Source: Cellvibrio sp. pealriver
GTDB taxonomy: Bacteria > Pseudomonadota > Gammaproteobacteria > Pseudomonadales > Cellvibrionaceae
Assembly: GCF_001183545.1 (NCBI RefSeq)
Contig: NZ_KQ236688.1
Coordinates: forward strand, 1,641,149-1,705,148
Length of the DNA stretch: 64,000 bases
Direction: 5' to 3'
Position 1 is the first letter of the stretch. Each line of letters opens with the position of its first letter. Below are positions 17,651-26,711 of this stretch, in pieces. Made by a program: the position numbers and the translations under genes. The notes beneath the pieces are model-generated. The model had not been told where the DNA came from. It did no database searches and saw only the letters and a program-made list of their open reading frames with translations.

Positions 17651-19192
17651 ATGACGACCTCACATTGGGCGCTTACCGTCCTGACCTGGCTTGAAGTGAT
17701 TTTTATTGCCGCAATTGGCATTATTTTGTTCGCCGTGATCGTGATGTATATCGTCGATATCAGCCAAAGTACTCACACCATCCGTAAAAATTACCCTGTC
17801 ATCGGACGATTCCGCTATTTCTTTGAGCACTTGGGTGAGTTTTTTCGTCAATATTTTTTTGCGCATGACCGTGAGGAAATGCCATTCAATCGCGCTGATC
17901 GCTCATGGGTTTATCGCGCGGCCAAAAATGTTGATAGCAATATTGGTTTTGGCTCAACACTGGATTTAAGCAAACCCGGCACACTGCTTTTTTTAAATTC
18001 TGCATTCCCCATTATGGAAAGCGATGCGCTGATTCCTGCACCTGTCACCGTAGGTCCATTTTGCAAAAAACCTTACACCACACATTCGATTTTTAATATT
18101 TCCGGCATGAGCTATGGCGCAATTTCGCGCCCCGCCATCGTTGCACTCTCACGCGGTGCAGCAAAAGCCGGTTGCTGGTTGAATACTGGCGAAGGGGGTT
18201 TGTCACCGTATCATTTGGAAGGCGGCTGCGATTTGGTGTTTCAGATAGGCACTGCAAAATACGGGGTGCGCGATCTGGACGGTAACTTAAGTGATGCACG
18301 CTTGCTGGAACTCGCAGCGCTTCCGCAAATCAAAATGTTTGAAATCAAATTAAGCCAGGGCGCAAAGCCCGGCAAAGGCGGCATATTGCCTGCCGAAAAA
18401 GTGTCGGCTGAAGTCGCCGCCATTCGTGGTATTCCAGAAGGCCAGGCTTCCATCAGCCCCAACGGCCACACCGATATCCGCTCTGTCGTTGATTTGCTGA
18501 ATATGATCAATCACATCCGCAATGTGACAGGAAAACCCGTTGGTTTTAAAGCCGTACTGGGAGAAAAAAATTGGTTGATCGATTTGATCACTGAAATCCG
18601 TGTACAAGGCATTGAAGCAGCGCCCGACTTTATTACGCTCGATAGCGCTGACGGCGGAAGCGGGGCTGCACCACAACCTTTAATGGATCATGTTGGCCTT
18701 CCCATCAAAGAAAGTTTGCCATGGGTCAGCGCGCTGCTGACAGAATCGGGGTTAAAAGACCGCATCAAATTAATTGTCGCGGGTAAATTAGTCACACCAC
18801 ATATGGTTGCCTGGGCACTCGCCAGTGGCGCAGATTTTGTTAATAGCGCCCGCGGGTTTATGTTTGCACTTGGCTGTATACAAGCGTTGCAATGCCATAA
18901 GAACACCTGCCCTACCGGCATCACTACTCACAATGAACAATTACAAAAAGGGCTCAACCCCGCTGATAAAACAGAACGTGTTGCGGCCTATCAAACTAAC
19001 ATGACCAAAAGTGTATGCATGATCGCGCACTCATGCGGCCTTGCGGAGCCGCGACAATTGAAAAGTGAACATATTCATATCGTCAATGCTAACGGCTTTT
19101 CGGTTCCGCTAAGTGATGTCAATCCGCAGCCGCTAATTTTTAGCAATACAGGCACGCGCTCCGATACAACTGAAACACTGACCAAACACTAA
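17651..19192 (+). CDS. FMN-binding glutamate synthase family protein
   Basis: A 513-residue protein. An N-terminal transmembrane segment (WLEVIFIAAIGIILFAVIVM) is followed by the glutamate-synthase FMN/Fe-S domain. Visible motifs are MSYGAISRPAIVALSRGA, NTGEGGLSPYH, KLSQGAKPGKGG, the FMN-site SADGGSGAAP, and a cysteine cluster CIQALQCHKNTCPTG that probably ligates an iron-sulfur cluster. It lacks the glutaminase domain of true GltB, so it is not a stand-alone glutamate synthase. Family members are membrane-attached oxidoreductases of unknown reaction. It follows the acyltransferase by six bases. Start context is weak. Confidence 0.85.
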   Translation: MTTSHWALTVLTWLEVIFIAAIGIILFAVIVMYIVDISQSTHTIRKNYPVIGRFRYFFEHLGEFFRQYFFAHDREEMPFNRADRSWVYRAAKNVDSNIGFGSTLDLSKPGTLLFLNSAFPIMESDALIPAPVTVGPFCKKPYTTHSIFNISGMSYGAISRPAIVALSRGAAKAGCWLNTGEGGLSPYHLEGGCDLVFQIGTAKYGVRDLDGNLSDARLLELAALPQIKMFEIKLSQGAKPGKGGILPAEKVSAEVAAIRGIPEGQASISPNGHTDIRSVVDLLNMINHIRNVTGKPVGFKAVLGEKNWLIDLITEIRVQGIEAAPDFITLDSADGGSGAAPQPLMDHVGLPIKESLPWVSALLTESGLKDRIKLIVAGKLVTPHMVAWALASGADFVNSARGFMFALGCIQALQCHKNTCPTGITTHNEQLQKGLNPADKTERVAAYQTNMTKSVCMIAHSCGLAEPRQLKSEHIHIVNANGFSVPLSDVNPQPLIFSNTGTRSDTTETLTKH

Positions 19193-19197
19193 TTGCA

Positions 19198-19231
19198 CCT
19201 GAATGATCTTCAATCCTGAATGATCTTCAAT
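19198..19231 (+). repeat. 17-bp tandem duplication upstream of exported protein
   Basis: CCTGAATGATCTTCAAT occurs twice head to tail (19198-19214 and 19215-19231), ending 17 bases before the ATG of the next gene. It lies just before the GAGAGGA ribosome site. Confidence 0.85.
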
Positions 19232-19248
19232 TAAGTTGAGAGGATACA

Positions 19249-19821
19249 ATGAAACTGATTTACCCCTTTATTGCCCTGACACTCTTATCACCAACAGTGT
19301 TTGCACAATCGCCGATGAACGTGGTGGGCAATTCGGCCGCTCAAGCCACCTCCCAAAAAGCATCGACAGTATCCGAACTTAGTTGGATGGATCAAAATCG
19401 CATGGAAAAAGAAATCAACAGCGTCAATGAATTAGCCCAGACAAAAACGGGCAATAAAATCAGACGTGACCTGAGTGATCTCGACACCTTACAGCGCATA
19501 GTGAATGACAGCCTTGTTAGTACCGATGATTATGAAACCCAACAAGCAATGGGCGTAGTGCTGGGCAATGTCATGCTGGCAGACTTTCCCAACACATTTG
19601 AATGGAAAATCTACGAGGATGAAATCGGGCGCAGCCGCGCGCTCTGCGTTAAAAAAACCAGTGATTGCCTGTTTCCTGTCACTATGCTGTCACGACGCAT
19701 GGAAATTGGTGTGAAACCAGACGTTAAAAATATATATAACGACGCCATTATGCTGATGGAAAAACATCTCCCCAAACTGCCTTATGATGGTGGCATTATG
19801 TACAAACTCCCTCGCCACTAA
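19249..19821 (+). CDS. Exported protein of unknown function
   Basis: A 190-residue protein with a signal peptide (MKLIYPFIALTLLSPTVFAQ) and a GAGAGGA ribosome site. The mature part is hydrophilic, with helical stretches (SWMDQNRMEKEINSVNELA, then RRDLSDLDTLQRIVNDSLVS) and two cysteines (ALCVKKTSDCLFP) that could form a disulfide. I do not recognise the family. It is a single gene after the FMN-protein operon, followed by a hairpin. A periplasmic location is inferred from the signal peptide. Confidence 0.7.
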   Translation: MKLIYPFIALTLLSPTVFAQSPMNVVGNSAAQATSQKASTVSELSWMDQNRMEKEINSVNELAQTKTGNKIRRDLSDLDTLQRIVNDSLVSTDDYETQQAMGVVLGNVMLADFPNTFEWKIYEDEIGRSRALCVKKTSDCLFPVTMLSRRMEIGVKPDVKNIYNDAIMLMEKHLPKLPYDGGIMYKLPRH

Positions 19822-19832
19822 GTCCAAGCATT

Positions 19833-19868
19833 GAGGCCTGCCACAAAACACAATTTGTTACAGGCCTC
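19833..19868 (+). terminator. Hairpin downstream of exported-protein gene, possible terminator
   Basis: A perfect 8-bp stem (GAGGCCTG / CAGGCCTC) closes a 20-base loop that can pair further inside (ACAAA/TTTGT). The T tail is interrupted (CTCTTCTGTTT), so termination may be inefficient. Confidence 0.5.
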
Positions 19869-19922
19869 TCTTCTGTTTCACATTTATTATTCACACACTG
19901 TCGATTTCCTACTGCTTCACCC

Positions 19923-19960
19923 GACTATTGTTTACTCACGTGACTATTGTTTACTCACGC
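19923..19960 (+). repeat. 19-bp tandem repeat in the gap before the MFS gene
   Basis: GACTATTGTTTACTCACG plus one variable base occurs twice in tandem, followed by a partial third unit (GGCTATTG). The surrounding 19822-20109 gap has no other gene-like content. Confidence 0.75.
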
Positions 19961-20109
19961 GGCTATTGATTGATGCGATTGATCCAACTGATCGCAAAAC
20001 GGATTGATCGATCAGCCTACTGACATGCAGGGCAACCATTAACACTATGGTGCCCCTGCGCCCAACACTCATTGTCCATGCAATTCACCCTATTTAGATG
20101 GAACACTGT

Positions 20110-21372
20110 ATGTCTGATTATTCTACTCACCCAACCAAATCGCGGATTTCTGCAGGCGAATTTACACTCTTGATAGCGCTACTGATGTCTGTTGTTGCCA
20201 TGTCAATTGATGCTCTTTTACCAGCACTTGGATTTATCAGTAAAGAAATCACTGTAAGCCATGCAAACGAAGCACAATATATTATCAGCGCCCTTTTTCT
20301 GGGAATGGCATTAGGTCAATTGATATGTGGCCCGTTATCCGATGCTACGGGGCGCAAAAAAATACTGTATGCGGGCATCAGCTTATTTTTAGTGGGCAGC
20401 GTGATTTGTTTTTTTGCGCAAGACATTAATACATTACTGCTCGGGCGTTTTATTCAAGGCTTGGGAGTTGCCGGCCCTTACGTATCCGCCATTTCAATTG
20501 TGCGTGATAAATATACCGGTAATGAGATGGCACGAATCATGTCTCTGGTGATGATGATTTTTATTATGGTGCCAGCACTCGCTCCCAGTATTGGTCAAGC
20601 CGTTTTACTTGTCAGTTCATGGCGCTATATTTTTGTTCTCTATATTGTTTATGCACTTATTATTGGGATCTGGATTTTTATTCGGCTGGAAGAAACGCTG
20701 CCCAAAGAATATCGCATTCCCTTCACAACACGTGGCTTTATCGATGGTTTCAAAGAGGTCATCAGCAATTACAGCACTATGTGTTACACGCTCTGTATGG
20801 GATTATTTTTTGGCAGTTTTTTAGGTTACCTCAACTCATCGCAACAAATTTTTCAGGAGCTTTTTAATACCGGAAAATTATTTACTGTGTATTTTGGTTT
20901 ATTGGCGTTAGTGTTTGGCCTTGCCTCGTTGGTTAATGCGCGCTTTGTGCAAAAGTGGGGAATGGATTTTTTGTGCAATCGTGCAGTATTGGGAATTATT
21001 GCCAGCTCAGGAATATTTTTGATTGTTATCTTATTAATTCCGGTCAATCTTTGGATTTTTTTGCTCTACGCGGCTGTGTTATTTTTTTGTTTTGGGTTGG
21101 TTTTTGGCAATGTTAACGCGATGGCGATGGAGCCCATGGGACATGTTGCAGGAATTGCATCCGCGATCATTGGTGCAAGCTCATCAATTTTATCGATGAT
21201 AATTGGCACAGCAATAGGACAGATGTATAACAACACACTCATTCCTGTTACCAGTGGCTTTTTAATACTGGGGTTGGCCGCTTTATGGATATTGCATTTG
21301 GCGCGCAACCGTAAAGCAGCGGAACAGGCACTGGCTACGCAAGCCGGTGAAGTAAATTCATCGCCCTCATGA
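20110..21372 (+). CDS. Bcr/CflA-type multidrug MFS transporter
   Basis: A 420-residue inner-membrane permease with about twelve hydrophobic spans. MFS signature A is present as GPLSDATGRKKIL in the loop between helices 2 and 3. The drug:H+ antiporter motif region GLGVAGPYVSAISIVRDK (residues about 117-134) and VPALAPSIGQAVL (helix 5, motif C) point to the Bcr/CflA drug-efflux subfamily. The substrate is unknown. The frame begins at an ATG four codons earlier (20098), but a GGA lies seven bases before the ATG at 20110. It stands alone, followed by a terminator. Confidence 0.88.
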   Translation: MSDYSTHPTKSRISAGEFTLLIALLMSVVAMSIDALLPALGFISKEITVSHANEAQYIISALFLGMALGQLICGPLSDATGRKKILYAGISLFLVGSVICFFAQDINTLLLGRFIQGLGVAGPYVSAISIVRDKYTGNEMARIMSLVMMIFIMVPALAPSIGQAVLLVSSWRYIFVLYIVYALIIGIWIFIRLEETLPKEYRIPFTTRGFIDGFKEVISNYSTMCYTLCMGLFFGSFLGYLNSSQQIFQELFNTGKLFTVYFGLLALVFGLASLVNARFVQKWGMDFLCNRAVLGIIASSGIFLIVILLIPVNLWIFLLYAAVLFFCFGLVFGNVNAMAMEPMGHVAGIASAIIGASSSILSMIIGTAIGQMYNNTLIPVTSGFLILGLAALWILHLARNRKAAEQALATQAGEVNSSPS

Positions 21373-21446
21373 AATTGGTAATAAGCTTCATCAAAAATTG
21401 ATTAAAAAGTAACTGGCATATTGCCAAGTAACTGCGTACCATGCGC

Positions 21447-21481
21447 GGCGGTACCCTTAAGGTCAGTACCGCCCTCTTTTT
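21447..21481 (+). terminator. Terminator-like hairpin between the MFS gene and rhlE
   Basis: A perfect 8-bp stem GGCGGTAC / GTACCGCC with an 11-base loop and a CTCTTTTT tail. It lies 75 bases after the MFS stop and 82 bases before the rhlE start. It could end the MFS transcript or act as an attenuator in the rhlE leader. A second small hairpin (CCCGC / GCGGG, 21528-21540) lies closer to the rhlE start. Confidence 0.7.
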
Positions 21482-21563
21482 GTTGCAAGTGTCAAATGCT
21501 TGCCATATCTCCGCTCGCCAGACCTTGCCCGCTATGCGGGAGGCCGAGCAACAGGAAATTCTT

Positions 21564-22958
21564 ATGTCTTTCGAAAATCTCGGTCTACGGGCCGATATAC
21601 TGCGTGCTATTGCCGATGAGGGCTACAGCACACCTACTCCTATTCAATTACAAGCGATTCCTGCTGTGTTAAACGGTGGCGATATTCTGGCAGGAGCCCA
21701 AACCGGCACAGGTAAAACCGCCGGTTTTACCTTGCCATTACTGGAAAAACTGAGCAAAGCAAACGTTGAAAAAACCAGTAATGGTCGTCGGCCCGTACGC
21801 GCCCTGATTTTGACACCTACACGCGAGCTTGCTGCACAGGTTTATGAAAGTGTGCGCACTTATGGAAAATATTTACCGCTTCGCTCAACCGTTGTTTTTG
21901 GCGGTGTCAGCATTAATCCGCAAATGATGAAGCTGCGTGGTGGAGTAGACGTTTTAGTTGCAACACCTGGCCGCTTACTTGATTTAGTCAATCAAAATGC
22001 GGTCAGTTTAAAACAAGTAGAAATATTGGTTTTGGATGAAGCCGACCGCATGCTCGATATGGGTTTTATCCACGACATCAAAAAAGTATTGGCACTGTTA
22101 CCCAAACAACGCCAGAACCTGCTTTTTTCGGCAACGTTTTCAGATGAAATCAAAGCGCTCGCTGATAAATTATTAAATCAACCAACACTGATTGAAGTCG
22201 CCCGCAGAAATACGGCATCAGAGAGAGTCACCCAACGCGTGCATCCTGTTGACCGCAATCGCAAACGTGAGCTTTTAGCGCATCTGATAAACCAAGGTAA
22301 TTGGCAACAAGTGTTGATTTTTACCCGCACCAAACACGGCGCGAACAAACTAACCGAACAATTGCTTGATGATGGAATAAGCGCCGCAGCAATTCATGGC
22401 AATAAAAGTCAAGGCGCACGCACCAAAGCGCTGGATGATTTTAAACGCGGAAGCATTCGCGCGCTGGTTGCCACTGACATCGCCGCACGCGGAATTGATA
22501 TCGACCAATTACCTTATGTCGTTAATTATGAGTTGCCTAATGTCCCGGAAGATTATGTGCACCGTATAGGACGCACCGGTCGCGCCGACGCGGAAGGTAT
22601 TGCCGTATCACTGGTTTGCATTGATGAAGATAAATTCTTGCGCGACATTGAAAAACTCATCAAGCGCAATATAGACAAAGAAATCATCAATGGCTTTGAG
22701 CCAGATCCAAACGCGAAAGCTGAACCAATCGTTCTGGGGCGGCGGATGACAATAGGAGCGGGAGCAGGAAAATCCGGCGCTGCAGGAAATGGAAAGCCAG
22801 CACACAAAAAACCTGCGCTGGGGCAAAAACCAAAAAATGGAAGTAAAAAAGCCCCCGCTAAAAATGGTGGGTCACATAATGCAAAACCGCAAGGTGGTAT
22901 TAACCGGACAACCAGTGGCAATAAATCTCAAGCACGCCGCCCGCAACAAGCACAATAA
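21564..22958 (+). CDS. rhlE: DEAD-box ATP-dependent RNA helicase RhlE
   Basis: A 464-residue helicase with the full motif set: Q motif (FENLGL and [11 protein letters not shown]), AQTGTGKT (motif I), PTRELAAQ (Ia), [12 protein letters not shown] (II), SATF (III), [12 protein letters not shown] (V) and HRIGRTGRA (VI). The last 80 residues are Lys/Gly/Asn-rich and disordered, as usual for RhlE tails that contact RNA. RhlE acts in ribosome maturation and RNA decay. The frame is open 41 codons upstream, but the homology begins at the ATG at 21564. It is a single gene with a terminator behind it. Confidence 0.94.
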   Translation: MSFENLGLRADILRAIADEGYSTPTPIQLQAIPAVLNGGDILAGAQTGTGKTAGFTLPLLEKLSKANVEKTSNGRRPVRALILTPTRELAAQVYESVRTYGKYLPLRSTVVFGGVSINPQMMKLRGGVDVLVATPGRLLDLVNQNAVSLKQVEILVLDEADRMLDMGFIHDIKKVLALLPKQRQNLLFSATFSDEIKALADKLLNQPTLIEVARRNTASERVTQRVHPVDRNRKRELLAHLINQGNWQQVLIFTRTKHGANKLTEQLLDDGISAAAIHGNKSQGARTKALDDFKRGSIRALVATDIAARGIDIDQLPYVVNYELPNVPEDYVHRIGRTGRADAEGIAVSLVCIDEDKFLRDIEKLIKRNIDKEIINGFEPDPNAKAEPIVLGRRMTIGAGAGKSGAAGNGKPAHKKPALGQKPKNGSKKAPAKNGGSHNAKPQGGINRTTSGNKSQARRPQQAQ

Positions 22959-22960
22959 AT

Positions 22961-23000
22961 AAAAAAGTCCTCGTCATAGATGATATGGCGAGGACTTTTT
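22961..23000. terminator. Bidirectional terminator between rhlE and fleQ
   Basis: AAAAAGTCCTCG pairs with CGAGGACTTTTT across a short partly paired loop, with A and T runs on both sides. It can serve rhlE (plus) and fleQ (minus), whose 3' ends converge here. Confidence 0.88.
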
Positions 23001-23038
23001 CGTTGTGTTGATTCGCTGTTATGTAAATTAGATAAAGA

Positions 23039-24496
23039 TCAACGCTGCATATCGTATTTGCGCATCTTTTCTACCAGTGTCGTTCTGCGTACACACAACT
23101 TATCAGCCGCACGCGCCACCACACCGCCACAATCATTTAAAGCTTGCTGAATTAAACTCATCTCAAGATTCGTAATGTATTCGCGCAGGTCGATCCCCTG
23201 CTCTGGTAATAACGGGGTATCGTTCATACTGACATAGCCAGCAGCACCCGTTAATAATCCATTGCTTTTCTCAGCAGAGTGAACAAACTCTTCATCAACC
23301 ACATCGACATGACGATATTTTGCAGGTAAATCTTGCACACCTATCACGCCAAAAGGATGCATGATTGCCATACGCTCTACCAAGTTTGCCAGCTCGCGTA
23401 CGTTTCCACTCCACTCATGCTGACACAACGACATAATCGCAGCTGAATTAAAACGTATTGAGCCTCGCTGTTCACTTTCCATACGCGACACTAACTCATT
23501 AATTAAGAGCGGAATATCTTCAGAGCGCTCTTTGAGTGAAGGCAATTCAATGGGAAATACATTCAAGCGGTAAAATAAATCTTCCCGAAATGTATTTTCA
23601 GCAATCATGCTCTCAAGATTTCGATGAGTCGCTGCAATAATACGCACATCTACTGGTTGTGTTTTGTTACTACCAACGCGCTCAAAGCAGCGCTCTTGTA
23701 GTACACGCAAAATCTTGACTTGCATATTCAGCGGCATATCACCAATTTCATCAAGAAATAATGTGCCACCTTCAGCCAACTCAAAACGTCCAGCGCGGGA
23801 ATTAATCGCGCCGGTAAATGCACCTTTTTCATGGCCAAACAATTCACTTTCCAACAACTCGGCTGGTATAGCGCCGCAATTAACAGGGACAAACGGTTTA
23901 TCGCGACGCGGTGAGTTGTAATGCAAGTTACGCGCAACCACTTCTTTACCCGTACCAGACTCGCCCGTAATCAGTACCGACACATCTTTGTCGGCCACTT
24001 GCGCCATCATTTCACGCACGTTCTGGATCTCGCGGCTAGTGCCCACCAGACTCCGGAATAAATGGACGGGGCGACGCAGCGGCTGACGTTTACTGGTGGA
24101 TTGCGCCTCGCGATATAGCTGCGCGCGATGAAGGGTATCAACCAACTTATTGTAGGTAGGTGGCATAGCAAGTGTCGCTATCACCATAAAACGATAGGGC
24201 TCATCCAAACTGTCGATCGCATTTTGATTTTCTTCGCCAACCAAAACAACTGCAAGCTCATCATTCCAATTACGAAGTTCTTTCAGAAGTTGTGCGAGAG
24301 ATTGGCGACAATCGCTATAGTCGCCAATAAATATAGCAACATAATCCTCACCATTATTTTCCTCGGCAACAGCAGCTTGCCAGGATCCGCTTGCGGAAAC
24401 GAGTGCAGTTTCGCTGAGAAAGTCGAGCAGGATTTTTAAATCGTGTCTGCGTGACGGATTATCGTCTATTACCAGCACTTTATTATTTCGCCACAT
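23039..24496 (-). CDS. fleQ: Sigma-54-dependent flagellar master regulator FleQ
   Basis: A 485-residue activator. An N-terminal FleQ-type receiver-like domain ([20 protein letters not shown]) is followed by the AAA+ domain, with Walker A GESGTGKE (178-185), the sigma-54-contacting GAFTGA loop (225-230), Walker [11 protein letters not shown] and the arginine-finger segment [14 protein letters not shown]. The C-terminal Fis-type HTH contains [21 protein letters not shown]. In pseudomonads FleQ turns on flagellar class II genes and, through cyclic-di-GMP, biofilm genes. The location directly downstream of fliS/fliT-like genes supports the FleQ name. A 296-base gap upstream should carry its own promoter. 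Confidence 0.92.
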   Translation of the reverse strand: MWRNNKVLVIDDNPSRRHDLKILLDFLSETALVSASGSWQAAVAEENNGEDYVAIFIGDYSDCRQSLAQLLKELRNWNDELAVVLVGEENQNAIDSLDEPYRFMVIATLAMPPTYNKLVDTLHRAQLYREAQSTSKRQPLRRPVHLFRSLVGTSREIQNVREMMAQVADKDVSVLITGESGTGKEVVARNLHYNSPRRDKPFVPVNCGAIPAELLESELFGHEKGAFTGAINSRAGRFELAEGGTLFLDEIGDMPLNMQVKILRVLQERCFERVGSNKTQPVDVRIIAATHRNLESMIAENTFREDLFYRLNVFPIELPSLKERSEDIPLLINELVSRMESEQRGSIRFNSAAIMSLCQHEWSGNVRELANLVERMAIMHPFGVIGVQDLPAKYRHVDVVDEEFVHSAEKSNGLLTGAAGYVSMNDTPLLPEQGIDLREYITNLEMSLIQQALNDCGGVVARAADKLCVRRTTLVEKMRKYDMQR

Positions 24497-24792
24497 ACCC
24501 CAAGACCTTTTTCATTCTATGCCAATGCCCGGTTAGCAAATAGCAACCACAGGCGGCGAGACGACTTATTGGAGTAAGTAATAGACGAGCGAGAGTTCTT
24601 AGTCAAATTTATGGCGAAAAGTTTTTGGCGTTTTATTATTTTTTATTCACTAAGAACATTTATTCGCCAATAATATGCCTTCGAAGGCAGTGAAATTGAC
24701 CGCAACAGATCACGATAGAATTCAAAAAAAACATTATGAAATTACAGTGCAATTTCTTAGAGCGTAGAGTTTTGAACAGTTGACATTCATCC
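24497..24792. other. Gap upstream of fleQ
   Basis: A 296-base A+T-rich stretch between the second fliS and fleQ. It should contain the fleQ promoter on the minus strand. I searched by eye for sigma-28 (TAAA-N15-GCCGATAA) and sigma-54 (TGGCAC-N5-TTGC) elements and found neither. A short palindrome CCTTCGAAGG is present near 24678-24687. Confidence 0.4.
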
Positions 24793-25185
24793 TTAGGCGG
24801 TGGGCGCTATGTCATCCCAACCGGATTTAACTGTTTTTAGCAGTTGGATTGCTTCATTCACTTTCTCAACATCATTTTGAGCAGAAGCTTCGAGCAGCGT
24901 TAAGTTGATGTATTCGTATAATTGATCCAAGCGCTCGGAGATTTCACCGGCCTCCATATCAAGGGAGCTGCGTAACCCACCCACTATGCTGATTGCCTTA
25001 CCCAGCATTTCGCCCTTAACCGCCAAATCGCCGCGCTCTATCGCACCTTGCGCAACTGCCAAACGAGCCAGAGCACCTTCAAAGAGCAATTGGATTAATC
25101 GATGAGGGGAAGCATTGCTGATTTCTGACTCAATACCCAACTGACGGTATTGTTTAAGGGCTTCTTGTGGATTGTAGTTGGACAC
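24793..25185 (-). CDS. Second FliS-like flagellar export chaperone
   Basis: A 130-residue helical protein of the FliS family: a YRQLGIESEI start, ASPHRLIQLLFEGALARLAVAQGAIERGD spanning helices 1-2, IVGGLRSSLD, and LYEYINLTLLEASAQND. FliS binds the C-terminus of flagellin and prevents premature polymerisation. The first residue is encoded by GTG at 25185, with GGGGA seven bases upstream. It is a clear paralog of the protein encoded at 25647-26033, with a 170-base gap separating it from the FliT-like gene. It may serve a different flagellin or have a regulatory role (FliS also affects anti-sigma factor FlgM in other bacteria). Confidence 0.88.
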   Translation of the reverse strand: MSNYNPQEALKQYRQLGIESEISNASPHRLIQLLFEGALARLAVAQGAIERGDLAVKGEMLGKAISIVGGLRSSLDMEAGEISERLDQLYEYINLTLLEASAQNDVEKVNEAIQLLKTVKSGWDDIAPTA

Positions 25186-25355
25186 GGGCGATCCCCTGCT
25201 GGCAGTTATTTATCCTAAGGCTAGCAGGCTGAACCCATTTTTGCGAGTTTTGCTATAAGAGAGTTATTTTAAAAACCTTATGAACTAGGCGCAGTTAACA
25301 ATTTTTAACAGAGACACGAACACAACCCTGTCCATAAGCTGCAAATAATCCAGGA

Positions 25356-25634
25356 TCAAGTCGCATGCAAAAAAGTGACTTCACGTTGGCATTGTGCAAT
25401 CAAACCAGCATAAACACCTTTCAATTCACTCAATGCATCGATGACAGCCGCTTTATCGTCACGATTGGAAGCAATAACACGATCAATGAGCAAGATGCAG
25501 ATACGATCTAAATGCCTTACTTTTTCCCAATCTTCCGCGTCCAGTGCAGCAGTCAATGCCTGCTGTACACTGCGCATTGCGACTACACCTGCATTCCCCC
25601 TGTAATCGGGGGAACTAATCAACTGAATTGCCAT
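25356..25634 (-). CDS. FliT/FleP-like small flagellar protein
   Basis: A 92-residue helical protein (VVAMRSVQQALTAALDAEDW, KVRHLDRICILLIDRVI, IDALSELKGVYAGLIAQCQR) located 12 bases after fliS. Its position, size and all-helix character match the FliT-like chaperone or FleP slot found after fliS in pseudomonads, where it would cap FliD or modulate export. The identification rests mainly on context. The ribosome site GAGGGG lies five bases before the ATG. I see no domain that would decide between FliT and an unrelated helical protein. Confidence 0.65.
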   Translation of the reverse strand: MAIQLISSPDYRGNAGVVAMRSVQQALTAALDAEDWEKVRHLDRICILLIDRVIASNRDDKAAVIDALSELKGVYAGLIAQCQREVTFLHAT

Positions 25635-25646
25635 GTTACCCCCTCA

Positions 25647-26033
25647 TTAAACCTGATTAGCAATAGCATCCCATGCTGATTTTATTTCGCCCAACAACCG
25701 ACCGCACTCATCGAGGTAATCTGGGTTATTTTCGTAATTTGCCTGACTCAAGCGACGAATAATGTAGTCATATAAGCCATCAAGATTCGCAGCCAGACTT
25801 CCGCCATCTTTATCATTAAGGCTACCTTGCAAGCCACCCACGATAGCGGTTGCTTTGCCAATCAACTCACCTTTACGTGCGATCTGGTTTTGTTGCATAG
25901 CGCCTTTTGCTTGCGCAATGCGCTCCAAAGCACCTTCAAATAACATTTGAATCAATCGATGGGGCGATGCAGTTTCTACAGAAGAATGAACTTTTACATT
26001 TGCATAATTTTGCACAGCAGAATAGGCATTCAT
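25647..26033 (-). CDS. fliS: Flagellar export chaperone FliS
   Basis: A 128-residue FliS: a YSAVQNYANVKVHSSVE opening, ETASPHRLIQMLFEGALERIA, the amphipathic AKGAMQQNQIARKGELIGKA segment, and LDGLYDYIIRRLSQAN. It binds flagellin in the cytoplasm and delivers it to the export gate. It is the first gene of a fliS / fliT-like / fliS2 unit and is preceded by a sigma-28 promoter. Normally fliD or flagellin genes sit directly upstream. Here the upstream gene is an unrelated DUF2845 protein on the other strand. Confidence 0.93.
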   Translation of the reverse strand: MNAYSAVQNYANVKVHSSVETASPHRLIQMLFEGALERIAQAKGAMQQNQIARKGELIGKATAIVGGLQGSLNDKDGGSLAANLDGLYDYIIRRLSQANYENNPDYLDECGRLLGEIKSAWDAIANQV

Positions 26034-26101
26034 AATTCACCAATATTGTCAGAAGTTACTCACTACCCTGCCCTTCAACATGCATTGGACAGCTGTATAA
26101 G

Positions 26102-26128
26102 CTAACGGCCCAAATTGCGAAATCTTTA
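26102..26128 (-). promoter_or_regulatory. Sigma-28 (FliA) promoter for the fliS unit
   Basis: On the minus strand TAAA (26128-26125), 15 bases, then GCCGTTAG (26109-26102). This matches the FliA consensus TAAA-N15-GCCGATAA at all four -35 bases and six of eight -10 bases. Transcription would start roughly 60 bases before the fliS ATG at 26033. It is consistent with late-class flagellar expression. Confidence 0.75.
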
Positions 26129-26265
26129 ACGGGAATCATCGTAAATTTCGGATTTATTCGGCTTATTACTAAAAGGCTAAATTCTCCGAATATTTGTACC
26201 AAAAGTATTCATGCCGCATTCAGATACGAAGATTAGAGTTAAATCCACCCCTTCAGGAGTTCATC

Positions 26266-26625
26266 ATGCGAACACTCTCTATTTATCTCATCGGCTTTCT
26301 TTTATTCGGTATCGGCAATACTGCTCTTGGAGAATCATTACGCTGTAAAAATAAATTGGTTCATATAGGCGATAGCAAAGCCGAAGTCATAGATAAGTGT
26401 GGTAGTCCATTAATGATAGACAGCTTCTGTCAGCCAATTGCCACAAGCAACCAATCCCAAGGCGTGCAATACGGCGATAACAACGTGCAAAATAATATTG
26501 TTATACAAGCATGCGAGAACATCGATATCTGGACCTATGAGCCCCGGAAAGGCAAGTTTACGACCCACCTCTATTTCGCACAGGGGCAATTGAGAGGGAT
26601 TCGCTACGGGGATCGGGTGGATTAA
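26266..26625 (+). CDS. DUF2845 exported protein
   Basis: A 119-residue protein with signal peptide [22 protein letters not shown] and a DUF2845-like core. The [20 protein letters not shown] segment recalls the SmpA/BamE-like G-D-S-x-x-E-V turn, with CGSP, a paired cysteine later ([10 protein letters not shown]), and the final [15 protein letters not shown]. Members are periplasmic and uncharacterised. The frame is open from 26194, but the ATG at 26266 follows CAGGAG by seven bases and begins the signal peptide. It stands alone between the divergent fliS unit and lexA. Confidence 0.82.
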   Translation: MRTLSIYLIGFLLFGIGNTALGESLRCKNKLVHIGDSKAEVIDKCGSPLMIDSFCQPIATSNQSQGVQYGDNNVQNNIVIQACENIDIWTYEPRKGKFTTHLYFAQGQLRGIRYGDRVD

Positions 26626-26659
26626 TCACCAAACTGAAAAACTATTGCACAACCCGAAT

Positions 26660-26698
26660 TACTGTATATAATCACAATAACTGTACAAATAAACAGAT
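26660..26698 (+). promoter_or_regulatory. Two LexA (SOS) boxes upstream of lexA-sulA
   Basis: The distal site TACTGTATATAATCACAATA (26660-26679) has a perfect left half and a degenerate right half. The proximal site AACTGTACAAATAAACAGAT (26679-26698) carries the full CTG-N10-CAG core. Tandem boxes directly before lexA indicate self-repression, with sulA under the same control. Confidence 0.88.
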
Positions 26699-26711
26699 TC
26701 AGGAGTGCACT

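Noticed and set aside
19923..19968. Short CRISPR-like array
   Set aside because: Only two full units and one partial, directly adjacent without spacers.
24497..24792. Sigma-54 or sigma-28 promoter before fleQ
   Set aside because: No sequence met either consensus with correct spacing.
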